Counted from the stretch's first letter, positions 48,837 to 58,557 are shown. The stretch is DNA of 64,000 bases from Zunongwangia mangrovi (GCF_900112105.1 NZ_FOKV01000003.1:1-64000); one strand, 5' to 3'. Numbers and translations are program-made. Notes: a model not told the origin generated them from the letters alone.

Positions 48837-51017
48837 TTACTTACCAGGTTTTTGATTAGTGATCTTAAAGTCATCATTTTCAGTATCCATAACCATATAA
48901 ATAGTTTCTACATGATCACTGCTGTTCGAAGCGCTGTAGGTAACATTCCATGAGGATGAACTAGAATGTCTGGCTTTCATTTTAACAGTATCGATTAGCC
49001 CTTCATCATTTCTATGCAGTTTTTTAATATCTACATCAACATCGTATGCTTTTTTAATCTTCTTGATCATATTATTAATAGCGGCATCAGTTTCGTTAGG
49101 ATTAATCGTATACACAAAAACTTTAGAAGTCTTTTGTGTTGGGATGTCACCTTTATAGTCATTGGTGTAAATTTCCACTACACCATACTTAGCTTGCTTA
49201 TTTTTGTATTTAGTAGTTGCGCTTTTATCTTTTAAGATATAAATCGCTTTGATATCTTTAGGAACCAATTTTTCAAATTCTTTTATTGAAATCACTTCAC
49301 CGTTTAGCACATAAAGTGGTTTATATGCCTGGCTGGAATCGCTGATTCTAAAGACCTTTACAGAATCTGTTGTTTTTTGATTATTATGCCTAGTTAAATT
49401 AGAGCTTTTAACCTTAGTCGTGTAAATTTTTACACCATATTTAGAAGCTCGGGCACCATATAGAGCAGTCGCTTTGGCTCCTTTTAAATAAGTAATATTT
49501 TCAATGTTCTCTTTTCCGAAATGATTCAGAAATGTTCTGTCTTTTTGAATAATTCCGTTTAGAATAAAAAGAGTATCATTCGATTTTATTGGCGACGAGA
49601 AATTAACTATTCTATTCAAATATCTTTTTTGGCTAGGTTTTTTCTCTTTCCCTTTTTTTTCTTCGGAAGAAGTTTCTGCTTTATGCGTTGTCTTTACTGA
49701 ACTCGCCTCTTTTTTCAATGTTAAGATTTCAGGTTTTTTGGCTGAAGTGATCGTTAAAAATTGAAGTTCAACTGCTTCTTCCCGTTTATCCAGGTTTTTA
49801 TAAAATTCCTGAAGATCATCTATAAGTTCAGTTTTAGATAATAACACAGCACCATCTTTCGCATGTTCACCATACTGCTGTTTTGCAGTGGCCGGTTTCA
49901 TAATATTTACCGCTTTAAAAGTGATCGCTTTTCCTTCAATTTCAGACTTTGTATAACTTTTATCGTCTAGAATATAAAGTGGTTTTTCGCCTAGAACATC
50001 AAAAGCTTTAGATCGAATTGGTAATTTTTGATCATCATTTTTAGCTGCTTCTGTGTCTTCTTCTGCATCTTCTTCAAAACTCACATTACCTAAAACACTT
50101 GTATTTTTTACAGTATCCTGAGCAGATCTTTCTTTATTAGAAGAATCTAAGACGATACTTTCTGTCTTTAAATTAAAACTATACAAAAACAGGCATAAGA
50201 ACGGAACAACTAATAACGTTTTCCACGGTGTGTTTTTCTTTTTCGATTTGTTAAGCATGATGATTCTTTTTTTAATAAATGATTGATAAAATTGATTAGT
50301 CATTGCGGGCTGTAAACCAACAGTGGCCATAACTAAAGCTTTTTGATACTCTTTTTTACTCGGGATATTGGCTACAGCATCTTGATCTGCTAAGAACTCC
50401 AGGTTTTGTACCACTACTTTTTTATAAAGCCAGATAAATGGGTTAAACCAAAAAACAACACAAAGTAGTGATGTGAAAATAACATCTAAAGAGTGCCATT
50501 GCTTCGCGTGTATTTGCTCATGCTTCAGGATTAATTTTAGATCTTTTTCGTTATGTTTTTTGGGATTAAAAACGATGTGTTTAAAGAAGGAAAATGGTTT
50601 AATATCCTTAGAAGTTCTAACCAATTTTAAAGTTTTAAAGCGTTTTTTTTCTCCAGAATTAATGATTCTCTGCAGGCTATATAGCTGAAGTAAAAATTTA
50701 AAACTCATCACCGCCAGCCCTAATAAATACAAATAAAAACCAATCTGCCACCAATCTGTAGGCTCTTCGATCATCATATTTTCCTGTGGAGAAAATTCAG
50801 TAAAAGCAACATAGGGTGCATTGCTGGCTTGCAGTTCTACATATTCTTTTTGTGTAAAGTAGATAGAGGGCAAGACCAGGGAGCTTACAAGACCAATAAT
50901 TAAAAACTTACGGTTTTGTATAAAACTAGTTTCTTTTTTCAGCAAAATGAAGTAAGCGAAATAAAATAATCCGATTAATGCAGAGGATTTTAAAAGATAG
51001 ATAAGTAAGTCTTGCAT
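48837..51017 (-). CDS. BlaR1-like M56 metallopeptidase with plug-like repeats
   Basis: 726 residues. The N-terminal 280 residues contain four membrane helices and the zinc motif HEQIH (about 167) in HEQIHAKQWHSLDVIF, as in BlaR1/MecR1 sensors. The periplasmic C-terminal part carries no penicillin-binding domain. Instead it has three segments resembling the plug loop of SusC proteins: KPLYILDDK...AKDGAVLLSK, DTLFILNGI...YGARASKYGVKIYTTK and YKPLYVLNGE...KAIYILKDKS...YGVVEIYTND. It probably senses an envelope signal and cleaves the BlaI-type repressor encoded two genes upstream. It lies 13 bp after the other M56 gene. Confidence 0.85.
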   Translation of the reverse strand: MQDLLIYLLKSSALIGLFYFAYFILLKKETSFIQNRKFLIIGLVSSLVLPSIYFTQKEYVELQASNAPYVAFTEFSPQENMMIEEPTDWWQIGFYLYLLGLAVMSFKFLLQLYSLQRIINSGEKKRFKTLKLVRTSKDIKPFSFFKHIVFNPKKHNEKDLKLILKHEQIHAKQWHSLDVIFTSLLCVVFWFNPFIWLYKKVVVQNLEFLADQDAVANIPSKKEYQKALVMATVGLQPAMTNQFYQSFIKKRIIMLNKSKKKNTPWKTLLVVPFLCLFLYSFNLKTESIVLDSSNKERSAQDTVKNTSVLGNVSFEEDAEEDTEAAKNDDQKLPIRSKAFDVLGEKPLYILDDKSYTKSEIEGKAITFKAVNIMKPATAKQQYGEHAKDGAVLLSKTELIDDLQEFYKNLDKREEAVELQFLTITSAKKPEILTLKKEASSVKTTHKAETSSEEKKGKEKKPSQKRYLNRIVNFSSPIKSNDTLFILNGIIQKDRTFLNHFGKENIENITYLKGAKATALYGARASKYGVKIYTTKVKSSNLTRHNNQKTTDSVKVFRISDSSQAYKPLYVLNGEVISIKEFEKLVPKDIKAIYILKDKSATTKYKNKQAKYGVVEIYTNDYKGDIPTQKTSKVFVYTINPNETDAAINNMIKKIKKAYDVDVDIKKLHRNDEGLIDTVKMKARHSSSSSWNVTYSASNSSDHVETIYMVMDTENDDFKITNQKPGK

Positions 51018-51030
51018 AATAATTTGTAAT

Positions 51031-52269
51031 TTAATTCTTGGTCCTTATAAAAGCCGCGTTAGTGTCTTTAGAGATTTCAATTTTGTGTGAAGGATCCATT
51101 TTCAGGATTAATTTGTGATCTTTAAAGCTGATATAGTTAGAGAACTCTGTTTTTTTAGACTGATTTTCCATTGATAAACTTTGTACAAAACCAGTATCGC
51201 CAGGAAACTTTCTGCTTATGGTAAATTCATTTAATTTTCCGTTTAAGTATGAAACATCCGAGATCTTTAAAGTAACAGAATCCTTATAAAAGTGGTTAAA
51301 CATCGAAACCTTGCTTTGCAGTTCTTGTTCATTGGTATCCCGATTAAAATAGAATGAAAATTCGGCATTTTCGTCTAACTTTTCCACTTCATCTACATTA
51401 CAACTATAAAAGATAACACTTAAACATGGTATTAAAAAGCTTAATTTTAATAGATGTAATTTACTGGAAGATTTTTTATTAAGCATGATGATTCGTTTTT
51501 TGATTGATGAATGATTAAAAGAAAGAATAGGCATTTTTTGATGCGGACTTAGTCCGGACGATAAAAGCTGATATTGGTAATTTTTGAGTTCGTTTTTTTG
51601 ATCGAGAGCCCTGGTATTTTTAGTGACCTCATCATCAGTTATAAATTCAAGATTATCTGTAATTCTGGTTTTTAAAAAATAGATCAGCGGATTAAACCAT
51701 AAAAAACATTGCACCAGATTTACAAAAATAACATCCAGGCTATGAAACTGTTGTGCATGGATCAACTCGTGCCTTAACACATAACTTTTTGTGGTTTTTT
51801 CTGAAGTTTTATTCAGAAAGATATAGTTGAAAAACGAAAATGATCGCTGATTTTCAGGAGCTTGTTTTATTTTAACGCCTTTTATTACTGAGATATTTTC
51901 TGCAGCATCAATTAGTCTTTTCAGCTGAAATGCTTGAAAAAGAAATCGGCCAAAAAAGCCAAAACTAATTAAGAGATAAATTGAAATAATAATTGTTTCA
52001 ATATTTATCGAATCTCGGCTACTAATATTGGATAAATTTTGCTGAAGTTCTTCAGTATTATATTTACCGAGTTCCAAAAATTCAGTTGGCTGTAATTCAA
52101 TTAAAATTCTATAATGAAATAGTGGTAAAAGGAGACTAATAATAATGCCGAAGAGTAAATAAAATCTGGAAAACTTAAAGAATTTGGAATTTTTGAGAAA
52201 TAACTCATAGCCGGCAAAAAATACTGCCAGTACTAAGAAATTCTCGATGATGTAATTCCAATATTCCAC
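51031..52269 (-). CDS. BlaR1-like M56 metallopeptidase
   Basis: 412 residues, same membrane topology as its larger neighbour. Zinc motif HELIH near 167 in HELIHAQQFHSLDVIF, with NPLIYFLKTRITDNLEFITDDE after it. The C-terminal periplasmic part is short (about 120 residues) and follows a lipobox-like CNVDEVEKL. The stretch SSIKKRIIMLNKK is shared with the 726-residue protein, so the two arose by duplication of the sensor. It follows the repressor gene by 3 bp. Confidence 0.85.
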   Translation of the reverse strand: MEYWNYIIENFLVLAVFFAGYELFLKNSKFFKFSRFYLLFGIIISLLLPLFHYRILIELQPTEFLELGKYNTEELQQNLSNISSRDSINIETIIISIYLLISFGFFGRFLFQAFQLKRLIDAAENISVIKGVKIKQAPENQRSFSFFNYIFLNKTSEKTTKSYVLRHELIHAQQFHSLDVIFVNLVQCFLWFNPLIYFLKTRITDNLEFITDDEVTKNTRALDQKNELKNYQYQLLSSGLSPHQKMPILSFNHSSIKKRIIMLNKKSSSKLHLLKLSFLIPCLSVIFYSCNVDEVEKLDENAEFSFYFNRDTNEQELQSKVSMFNHFYKDSVTLKISDVSYLNGKLNEFTISRKFPGDTGFVQSLSMENQSKKTEFSNYISFKDHKLILKMDPSHKIEISKDTNAAFIRTKN

Positions 52270-52272
52270 GTT

Positions 52273-52638
52273 TTAGTCTTCTTTTTTATTTTCGATGATC
52301 TCTAGGATTTCTCTAAGTTCTTTAGCGCTAATTTTTTCTTCTTTTGCAAAAAAGGAAACCACACTTTTATAACTATTATCAAAGAAACGTTTGGTTGCCA
52401 TATTCATAAACTGTTTGCGATAAGCTTCTTTGGTAACTACCGGGTAATATTGATGTGTTTTCCCGTAGGCGATATGCGAAACATATTCTTTTTCCTCTAA
52501 ATTTCTAACAATGGTAGAAACGGTGTTATAGTGTAATTTTTGTTCTTTAATATGCGGAATTATCTCTTTTACGAAAGCTTTCTCCAGCTTCCAGATAATT
52601 CGCATAATTTCTTCTTCCTTATTTGTTAATTTTTCCAT
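52273..52638 (-). CDS. BlaI/MecI/CopY-family transcriptional repressor
   Basis: 121 residues. It has the winged-helix pattern of BlaI: LTNKEEEIMRIIWKLEKAFVKEI, HYNTVSTIVRNLEEKEYVSHIAYGKTHQYYPVVTKEAYR, then a dimerising helical tail. It is the first gene of the three-gene operon with two M56 peptidases, which are expected to inactivate it by proteolysis. Candidate operators lie just upstream (52685-52708) and before the neighbouring gene (53733-53746). Confidence 0.93.
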   Translation of the reverse strand: MEKLTNKEEEIMRIIWKLEKAFVKEIIPHIKEQKLHYNTVSTIVRNLEEKEYVSHIAYGKTHQYYPVVTKEAYRKQFMNMATKRFFDNSYKSVVSFFAKEEKISAKELREILEIIENKKED

Positions 52639-52684
52639 GCTAAAATGATCTCAAATTAATGTTCGATAAATATAACGAAAAAAA

Positions 52685-52708
52685 TAGTTGTTAAACTATA
52701 TTCATAGT
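52685..52708. promoter_or_regulatory. Candidate BlaI-type operator of the repressor operon
   Basis: TAGTTGTTAAACTA (52685-52698) overlaps a second palindrome, ACTAT-ATTC-ATAGT (52695-52708). They lie about 50-70 bp upstream of the repressor ATG. The first differs at only two positions from the site upstream of the 52715-53710 gene. BlaI-type repressors bind such short dyads. Confidence 0.5.
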
Positions 52709-52714
52709 AAAAAA

Positions 52715-53710
52715 TTATAATCCATAATTTAATGGTAAGAGATTAGCTATTCTGGATTGTCCCATAAATCCCGAAATGCTAAAGGCGCGCGTAGGAGTAA
52801 AGTTCCCAAATTCGTCAATATAAAATGGGTTTTTGTAAATGATAGCAGATTGTTGATTTTCGTAAAGAATGCTTAATTCTTCAGTAAGCATTTTTATTAA
52901 GGTAAAATCTTCTTTAGGCTGAATATCAAAATATTTATAGGGAGGTACTTCAAATCTTTCGTGAAAGATCCTGAGGTTATGCTCGGCAAGTTTTTTATTT
53001 GCGAGCGCTCGCATAAACTGAAGCAACGAGCCTTTAAACGTCTCTTCACGATGACTTAAAAAACGTCGTTTAGGTTTTTTCTTTAGTTCTTTAAAAAAAC
53101 TACTGCCTTCATAAAAGGTAAAATCTACCAATTGAAGTCCGGAACTACCACTGCTGTATTTAACGGTAAAATCCATAAGCTCATATTCGATGATATAACC
53201 CAGGTATTTATTTTCGATAATAATTGGTTCGTTGGCAAAGGCGATCAGTTCACCCTTAGACGGACTATACTTAAGTTTTATAACCTCTTCATTTAAAATT
53301 TTAGATTTTGTAGCCGCTTCAGTTTTTCCTAAAAATTCTCTTCTGAAAACTCTTAGTTTATGTTCTCGTGTCCATGGATCGGTTTCTAAAACAACAGTTT
53401 CTAATTGATCGATACTTTCTTCTAAAAATACGATTGGGAAATTGTCGTCTTCAAAAACCGAAATGTTAGGAACAGTTCTGGTCGTATAACCAATAGATCT
53501 AAAAATAAGAGGTGAAATGTTTGAAGCGGTATTCTTAATTTTAAATAATCCTTTTTCATTACTAGTTGTTCCCAAGCTGGTGCCATCAAAATAAATAGAT
53601 ACTCCCTGCAATGCAGTAGAGTCTTTTGCACTCAATATTCGCCCTGTGTAAGTTTTCTGTGCACGTAGCGAAATGCTGAGTAATAAGAAAATGAAAACAA
53701 GATATTTCAT
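52715..53710 (-). CDS. Secreted carboxypeptidase-regulatory-domain protein
   Basis: 331 residues; signal peptide to about residue 17 (LRAQK). A CarboxypepD_reg-like domain follows (TYTGRILSAKDSTALQGVSIYFDGTSLGTTSNEKGLFKI), then an uncharacterised domain of about 220 residues with RRFLSHREETFKGSLLQFMRALANKKLAEHNLRIF. Flavobacteria have many such envelope proteins of unknown function. It ends at 52715, just upstream of the repressor operon's operators, and its own start is preceded by a near-identical palindrome, so the two units may share control. Confidence 0.75.
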   Translation of the reverse strand: MKYLVFIFLLLSISLRAQKTYTGRILSAKDSTALQGVSIYFDGTSLGTTSNEKGLFKIKNTASNISPLIFRSIGYTTRTVPNISVFEDDNFPIVFLEESIDQLETVVLETDPWTREHKLRVFRREFLGKTEAATKSKILNEEVIKLKYSPSKGELIAFANEPIIIENKYLGYIIEYELMDFTVKYSSGSSGLQLVDFTFYEGSSFFKELKKKPKRRFLSHREETFKGSLLQFMRALANKKLAEHNLRIFHERFEVPPYKYFDIQPKEDFTLIKMLTEELSILYENQQSAIIYKNPFYIDEFGNFTPTRAFSISGFMGQSRIANLLPLNYGL

Positions 53711-53732
53711 AGTTGCAATATAACGATAATCT

Positions 53733-53746
53733 TAGTTTGTAAACTA
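53733..53746. promoter_or_regulatory. Second BlaI-type palindrome
   Basis: TAGTTTGTAAACTA is a perfect dyad (TAGTTT / AAACTA around GT) in the 114-bp divergent region between the 53710 gene and the antiporter gene at 53825. It matches 12 of 14 bases of the site upstream of the BlaI-type gene. Confidence 0.5.
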
Positions 53747-53824
53747 TTTTTGTAGTTTTTAATTCAGTATTTAAGAAATAGAATAGCTCTAAAGTTTAAG
53801 TTATATTCGCATAAAAATGCACGA

Positions 53825-54772
53825 ATGGATATAGTTTACATACTTATTGGGTTGACATTATTGGTAGTAGGAGGTGAGTTTTTAGTGAGGTCTTCTGTGG
53901 CGTTGTCTTTTAAAATGAATATTTCCCGTATGGTAATTGGGTTAACAGTGGTTTCTTTTGCGACTTCTGCGCCAGAATTACTGGTGAGTTTGCAAGCAGC
54001 TTTAGATGGATTTTCTGATATTTCACTTGGTAATATTATGGGATCTAACATCGCAAATATTGGTTTGGTACTAGGAGTTACAGCGATGATTTCACCTATT
54101 GCAGTAGATCGTGATTTCTATAAATTTAACTGGCCGGTAATGATGGCCTTTTCTTTCGCTTTATTTTTCTTTTTACTGAATGGGGAAGATATAGATCGCC
54201 TTGAAGGTGGAGCCTTGGTTTTAGGGCTCGTACTTTATTTGCTGTTCTTAATTATACGAAGCCGTAAGGTTAAGGAGGAAGTGGTAGAAGAAGTAGATGA
54301 TAGTTTAAAAGGGACATCCTGGTTTAAAATTATCATCTGGTTAATTATTGGTGGTGCCGCTTTATATGGAGGATCAGAATTGTTGGTAAATGGATCGGTT
54401 TCTTTAGCGAGGGATCTTGGTGTAAGCGAACGTGTGATTTCGGTAACGATGATCGCTATAGGAACAAGTATTCCAGAACTTGCTGCCTCTGTAATTGCAG
54501 CTTTAAAGAAGGAAAAAGCTTTGTCTTTTGGTAATTTAATAGGTTCTAATATTTTTAATATCGCTTCAGTTTTAGGGATCACGTCTTTAATTCAGCCTAT
54601 TGTAATGCAATCTCAAGAAGTTTTAAGTAAGGATATTTACTGGATGATTGCGTTTTCATTCATATTAGTTCCGCTTGCCTTTATTCCGAAGAAATTCTTA
54701 TTCAGCAGGATAAAAGGAGCTGTGATCTTAGCAGGTTATGCTGTATTTCTATATATCACTATTTTTAGGTAA
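53825..54772 (+). CDS. Ca2+/Na+ antiporter, YrbG/CaCA family
   Basis: 315 residues, about 10 membrane helices in two inverted halves. Each half contains an alpha-repeat with the ion-binding acidic motif: TVVSFATSAPELLVSLQAA...LGNIMGSNIANIGLVLG in the first, and MIAIGTSIPELAASVIAA...FGNLIGSNIFNIASVLG in the second. This is standard for YrbG-like exchangers, which use the ion gradient to export calcium. The linker between halves is acidic (KVKEEVVEEVDDSLKG). Monocistronic. Confidence 0.95.
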   Translation: MDIVYILIGLTLLVVGGEFLVRSSVALSFKMNISRMVIGLTVVSFATSAPELLVSLQAALDGFSDISLGNIMGSNIANIGLVLGVTAMISPIAVDRDFYKFNWPVMMAFSFALFFFLLNGEDIDRLEGGALVLGLVLYLLFLIIRSRKVKEEVVEEVDDSLKGTSWFKIIIWLIIGGAALYGGSELLVNGSVSLARDLGVSERVISVTMIAIGTSIPELAASVIAALKKEKALSFGNLIGSNIFNIASVLGITSLIQPIVMQSQEVLSKDIYWMIAFSFILVPLAFIPKKFLFSRIKGAVILAGYAVFLYITIFR

Positions 54773-55058
54773 TCATTCTAGATTTTAGAGAATAGACTAT
54801 AGAATATAGAGACAAGGGAATGGATGTGAGCAAATAAGAAGTTATCTATTGCTTTTAATTTTAATGTCTTGTTTAGTGGATTATTCACCTAGGGTCGTCA
54901 GAAAATTTGAAAAAGGTAGACTCTTGAAACGCCGCTGCAAGCAGCCCATTTGGTCATGATTTTATTGCAAAAACTATTTTCTATAAACACTACACTTCAG
55001 AAAAAAACCTGCTATCAAAAGACTAATTTCAGTATAATTAAATAGCATTCAATAAAAA
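54773..55058. other. Gene-free gap
   Basis: About 290 bp between the antiporter gene and the terminator of the glutamine synthetase II gene. No ORF, RNA or repeat that I can recognise. Confidence 0.4.
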
Positions 55059-55085
55059 AGGCGCCTCATGTGAAGCGCCTAATCT
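55059..55085 (-). terminator. Terminator of the GSII gene
   Basis: AGGCGC and GCGCCT pair around CTCATGTGAA. On the minus strand a T-run (CTTTTTTATTG) follows, directly downstream of the GSII stop. Confidence 0.8.
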
Positions 55086-55112
55086 AAGATTGATTATAAT
55101 CTAGCCTAAAGC

Positions 55113-56123
55113 TTATTCTGCATTTTTTACCGTCTTAATGATACGGCTTGCAATTTTGTAAGGATCACCATTAGAAGCTGGTCTTCTGTCTTCTAGCCAT
55201 CCTTTCCATCCGCGCTCTACAGTTGCGATTGGAATACGAATCGATGCACCACGGTCTGAAATTCCGTAGCTAAAGTCGTGGATAGAAGCAGTTTCGTGCT
55301 TACCAGTTAAACGCATGTCGTTATCTGCGCCATAAACATCGATATGTTCTTTAACAACTGGACGGAAAGCTTCACATATTTTCTCGTAAGTTTCACGGTT
55401 TCCGGCATTTCTTAAAGTAGAGTTAGAGAAGTTGGCGTGCATACCACTACCATTCCAGTCTAATTCTCCTAGTGGTTTTGGATGAAGATCTATTGATACT
55501 CCGTATTGTTCTCCAATTCTTTCCAGTAAATATCTAGCAACCCAAATTTCGTCACCAGCAGCAGCAGCTCCTTTTGCGAAGATCTGGTATTCCCATTGTC
55601 CTGCAGCAACCTCACCGTTAATACCTTCTACATTTAATCCTGCTTCAAGACAAGCATCTAAATGCTCTTCTACGATAGCTCTACCGTAAGCATTACTTGC
55701 TCCAACAGAACAGTAGTAAGGTCCTTGTGGTCTTGGATATCCATTTGCTGGGAATCCTAGTGGTTTACCTGTTTCGTTATCGATTAGGAAGTATTCTTGC
55801 TCAAATCCAAACCAGAAATCATCATCCTCATCGTCTATAGTAGCTCTACCATTAGTTTCGTGTGGTGTGCTATCTGAATTAAGTACCTCGCACATTACAA
55901 GGTAACCATTCTTACGTTGTGGATCTGGACAAATAAATACTGGCTTTAGTAGGCAGTCAGAAGAGTTTCCTTCAGCTTGACCTGTTGAAGATCCATCGAA
56001 AGACCATACTTCACAGTCCTCAAGTTTTCCGGAAAAATCGGTAACTACTTTTGTTTTACCACGTAACTTCTGAGTCGGCTTGCTACCATCAAGCCAGATA
56101 TACTCCAGTTTTGATTTGCTCAT
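55113..56123 (-). CDS. glnA: Glutamine synthetase, type II (GSII)
   Basis: 336 residues, the eukaryote-like short type. LEYIWLDGSKPTQKLRGKTKVV opens the beta-grasp domain. DCEVWSFDGSSTGQAEGNSSD and FWFGFEQEYFLIDNETGKPLGFP follow, then the catalytic GAAAAGDEIWVARYLLERIGEQYG, the NGSGMHANFS segment, and the latch region RGASIRIPIATVERGWKGWLEDRRPASNGDPY. It joins ammonia to glutamate using ATP. It is divergent from the type III gene 224 bp away, so the two could be controlled from one regulatory region. Confidence 0.96.
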   Translation of the reverse strand: MSKSKLEYIWLDGSKPTQKLRGKTKVVTDFSGKLEDCEVWSFDGSSTGQAEGNSSDCLLKPVFICPDPQRKNGYLVMCEVLNSDSTPHETNGRATIDDEDDDFWFGFEQEYFLIDNETGKPLGFPANGYPRPQGPYYCSVGASNAYGRAIVEEHLDACLEAGLNVEGINGEVAAGQWEYQIFAKGAAAAGDEIWVARYLLERIGEQYGVSIDLHPKPLGELDWNGSGMHANFSNSTLRNAGNRETYEKICEAFRPVVKEHIDVYGADNDMRLTGKHETASIHDFSYGISDRGASIRIPIATVERGWKGWLEDRRPASNGDPYKIASRIIKTVKNAE

Positions 56124-56347
56124 AATCTAATTCGGTTTTATAAAAAATTGAACGTCTAACGTTAACAAAAATATAATATTTTATATACAAAGTATATCTT
56201 TTGAGGGGTGATTTCGTAAGAATTTCTAATTTCTGAAATTTACCCCCTAAAATTTATGGGGTTTAGATTATTTGATGATTTTGAAGGTGTTCTACTGATA
56301 AATATTTAAATTTGAATACAAAATATTATTAATCATAACAGCTTAAC

Positions 56348-58534
56348 ATGTCAACACTTAGATTTAAGGCAATAGAAGAAACCTTTAACCGAAGATCTTT
56401 AAATATAGAAGAGGAAGGAAGACGCTCTTCGATTTTTGGTAGTAATGTCTTTAATGAGTCGGTGATGAAACAATATCTCACCAAAGAAGCCTATAGTAAT
56501 GTGATGGATGCGATTAAAACCGGCGCAAAAATCAACAGAACTATTGCAGATCATATTTCTGCAGGAATGAAAGAATGGGCGATCAATAAAGGAGTAACCC
56601 ATTACACGCACTGGTTTCAGCCTTTAACCGGGGCAACGGCCGAAAAACATGATGCTTTTTTTGAAACTATTGGGGAGGGTCTTGCTATAGAAAAATTTGG
56701 AGGCGGTTCTTTAGTACAACAAGAACCAGATGCGTCTAGTTTTCCTAATGGCGGAATTAGAAATACTTTTGAAGCTCGTGGTTATACAGCATGGGATCCT
56801 ACATCACCAGCATTTATCTGGGGAACTACTTTATGTATTCCTACCGTTTTTGTTTCGTATACCGGTGAGGCTTTAGACTATAAAACTCCGCTTCTTCGTG
56901 CATTACAGGCGGTAGATCAGGCAGCGACAGACGTTGCAAAATATTTTGATAAAAATGTAACTAAAGTAAACGCTACTCTAGGTTGGGAGCAGGAGTATTT
57001 TTTAATAGATTCTGCTTTAGCTGCAACACGTCCAGATATTCAGTTAGCGGGGCGTACACTTTTAGGACACTCTCCTGCAAAAGGACAGCAGTTGGATGAT
57101 CACTATTTTGGATCGATACCTTCTCGAGTTTTAGCCTATATGAGGGATTTAGAAATCGAATGTATGCGATTGGGGATTCCTGTAAAAACAAGACACAATG
57201 AAGTTGCTCCAAATCAATTTGAACTTGCACCAATTTTTGAAGAAGCCAATCTTGCTGTAGATCACAACTCCTTAATTATGGATGTGATGAACAAGGTTGC
57301 AGAGCGTCATCATTTTGTAGTACTAATGCACGAAAAACCATTTGCCGGAATTAATGGTAGTGGTAAACACAATAACTGGTCTTTGGGAACAGATACGGGA
57401 GTAAACCTTTTGTCTCCTGGAAAAACTCCTATGAAAAACCTTCAATTCTTAACTTTCTTTATCAACACGATAAAAGCGGTTTACGAGAATGAAGAGTTAT
57501 TAAGAGCATCGATAGCAAGTGCATCTAACGATCATCGTTTAGGAGCAAATGAAGCACCGCCGGCAATTATTTCAGTATTTATTGGTAGTCAGTTAACTGC
57601 GGTTTTAGATGAACTTGAAAAAGTAACTTCAGGAAAATTATCTCCGCAGGAAAAAACAGATCTTAAATTGAATGTAGTTGGTAAGATTCCTGAAATCTTA
57701 TTGGATAATACAGATCGTAATAGAACTTCACCTTTTGCATTTACCGGAAATAAATTTGAGTTTAGAGCAGTAGGATCTACCGCAAACTGTGCAAACCCAA
57801 TGACGGTGCTAAATGCGATCATGGCAAAACAACTTAAAGAATTTAAAGTTGAAGTAGATAAATTGATCAAGAGCAAAAAGATGAAAAAAGACGATGCCAT
57901 CTTTAATGTTCTTAGAGAATATATCAAGCAGAGCAAAAAGATTAGATTCGAGGGTGATGGCTATGGTGAAGCCTGGGAAAAAGAAGCAGCTAAACGAGGT
58001 TTAAGTAATAATAGAACTACTCCTGAAGCTCTTAAAGCCCAAATTTCTAAAAAAGCAGTGCAGCTTTACGGCGATCTTGGAGTAATGAATAAGATCGAGA
58101 TCGAAGCACGTCACGAGATCGAGCTAGAAGAGTATACCATGCGTGTACAGATAGAAGGTCGAGTTTTAGGCGATATTGCTAGAAACCACGTAATCCCAAC
58201 TGCTATTCGCTATCAAAATATTCTTATTAAGAATGTAACCGGATTAAAAAGTATTTACGGTGAAGATTATCAAAAACATGCAAAAGAACAACTTGATCTT
58301 ATCGAGCGAGTTTCTACACATATTGCGGTAATTAATAGCAAGGTAAATGCAATGATCGACGCTAGAAAAGTAGCAAATAAGCTTGATGATCTTCAGCAAA
58401 AAGCAGAGTCTTACTGTAATGAAGTAAAACCTCATTTTGACGAGATTAGATATCACTGCGATAAATTAGAATTACTGGTAGATAATGAGCTTTGGCCATT
58501 AACTAAATACCGTGAATTATTGTTCACTAGATAA
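56348..58534 (+). CDS. glnN: Glutamine synthetase, type III (GSIII)
   Basis: 728 residues, the length of the large GSIII form typical of Bacteroidota. Typical GSIII motifs include HWFQPLTGATAEKHDAFF, the catalytic GWEQEYFLID, RHNEVAPNQFELAPIFEEANLAVDHN, HEKPFAGINGSGKHNNWSLGTD and NRTSPFAFTGNKFEFRAVGS. A long helical C-terminal tail (about 600-720) is also normal for GSIII. Together with GSII it gives the cell two ammonia-assimilating synthetases. The start ATG at 56348 is preceded by a plain AT-rich leader. Confidence 0.96.
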   Translation: MSTLRFKAIEETFNRRSLNIEEEGRRSSIFGSNVFNESVMKQYLTKEAYSNVMDAIKTGAKINRTIADHISAGMKEWAINKGVTHYTHWFQPLTGATAEKHDAFFETIGEGLAIEKFGGGSLVQQEPDASSFPNGGIRNTFEARGYTAWDPTSPAFIWGTTLCIPTVFVSYTGEALDYKTPLLRALQAVDQAATDVAKYFDKNVTKVNATLGWEQEYFLIDSALAATRPDIQLAGRTLLGHSPAKGQQLDDHYFGSIPSRVLAYMRDLEIECMRLGIPVKTRHNEVAPNQFELAPIFEEANLAVDHNSLIMDVMNKVAERHHFVVLMHEKPFAGINGSGKHNNWSLGTDTGVNLLSPGKTPMKNLQFLTFFINTIKAVYENEELLRASIASASNDHRLGANEAPPAIISVFIGSQLTAVLDELEKVTSGKLSPQEKTDLKLNVVGKIPEILLDNTDRNRTSPFAFTGNKFEFRAVGSTANCANPMTVLNAIMAKQLKEFKVEVDKLIKSKKMKKDDAIFNVLREYIKQSKKIRFEGDGYGEAWEKEAAKRGLSNNRTTPEALKAQISKKAVQLYGDLGVMNKIEIEARHEIELEEYTMRVQIEGRVLGDIARNHVIPTAIRYQNILIKNVTGLKSIYGEDYQKHAKEQLDLIERVSTHIAVINSKVNAMIDARKVANKLDDLQQKAESYCNEVKPHFDEIRYHCDKLELLVDNELWPLTKYRELLFTR

Positions 58535-58557
58535 TTTCTTTCAAAATTAAAGATTTT

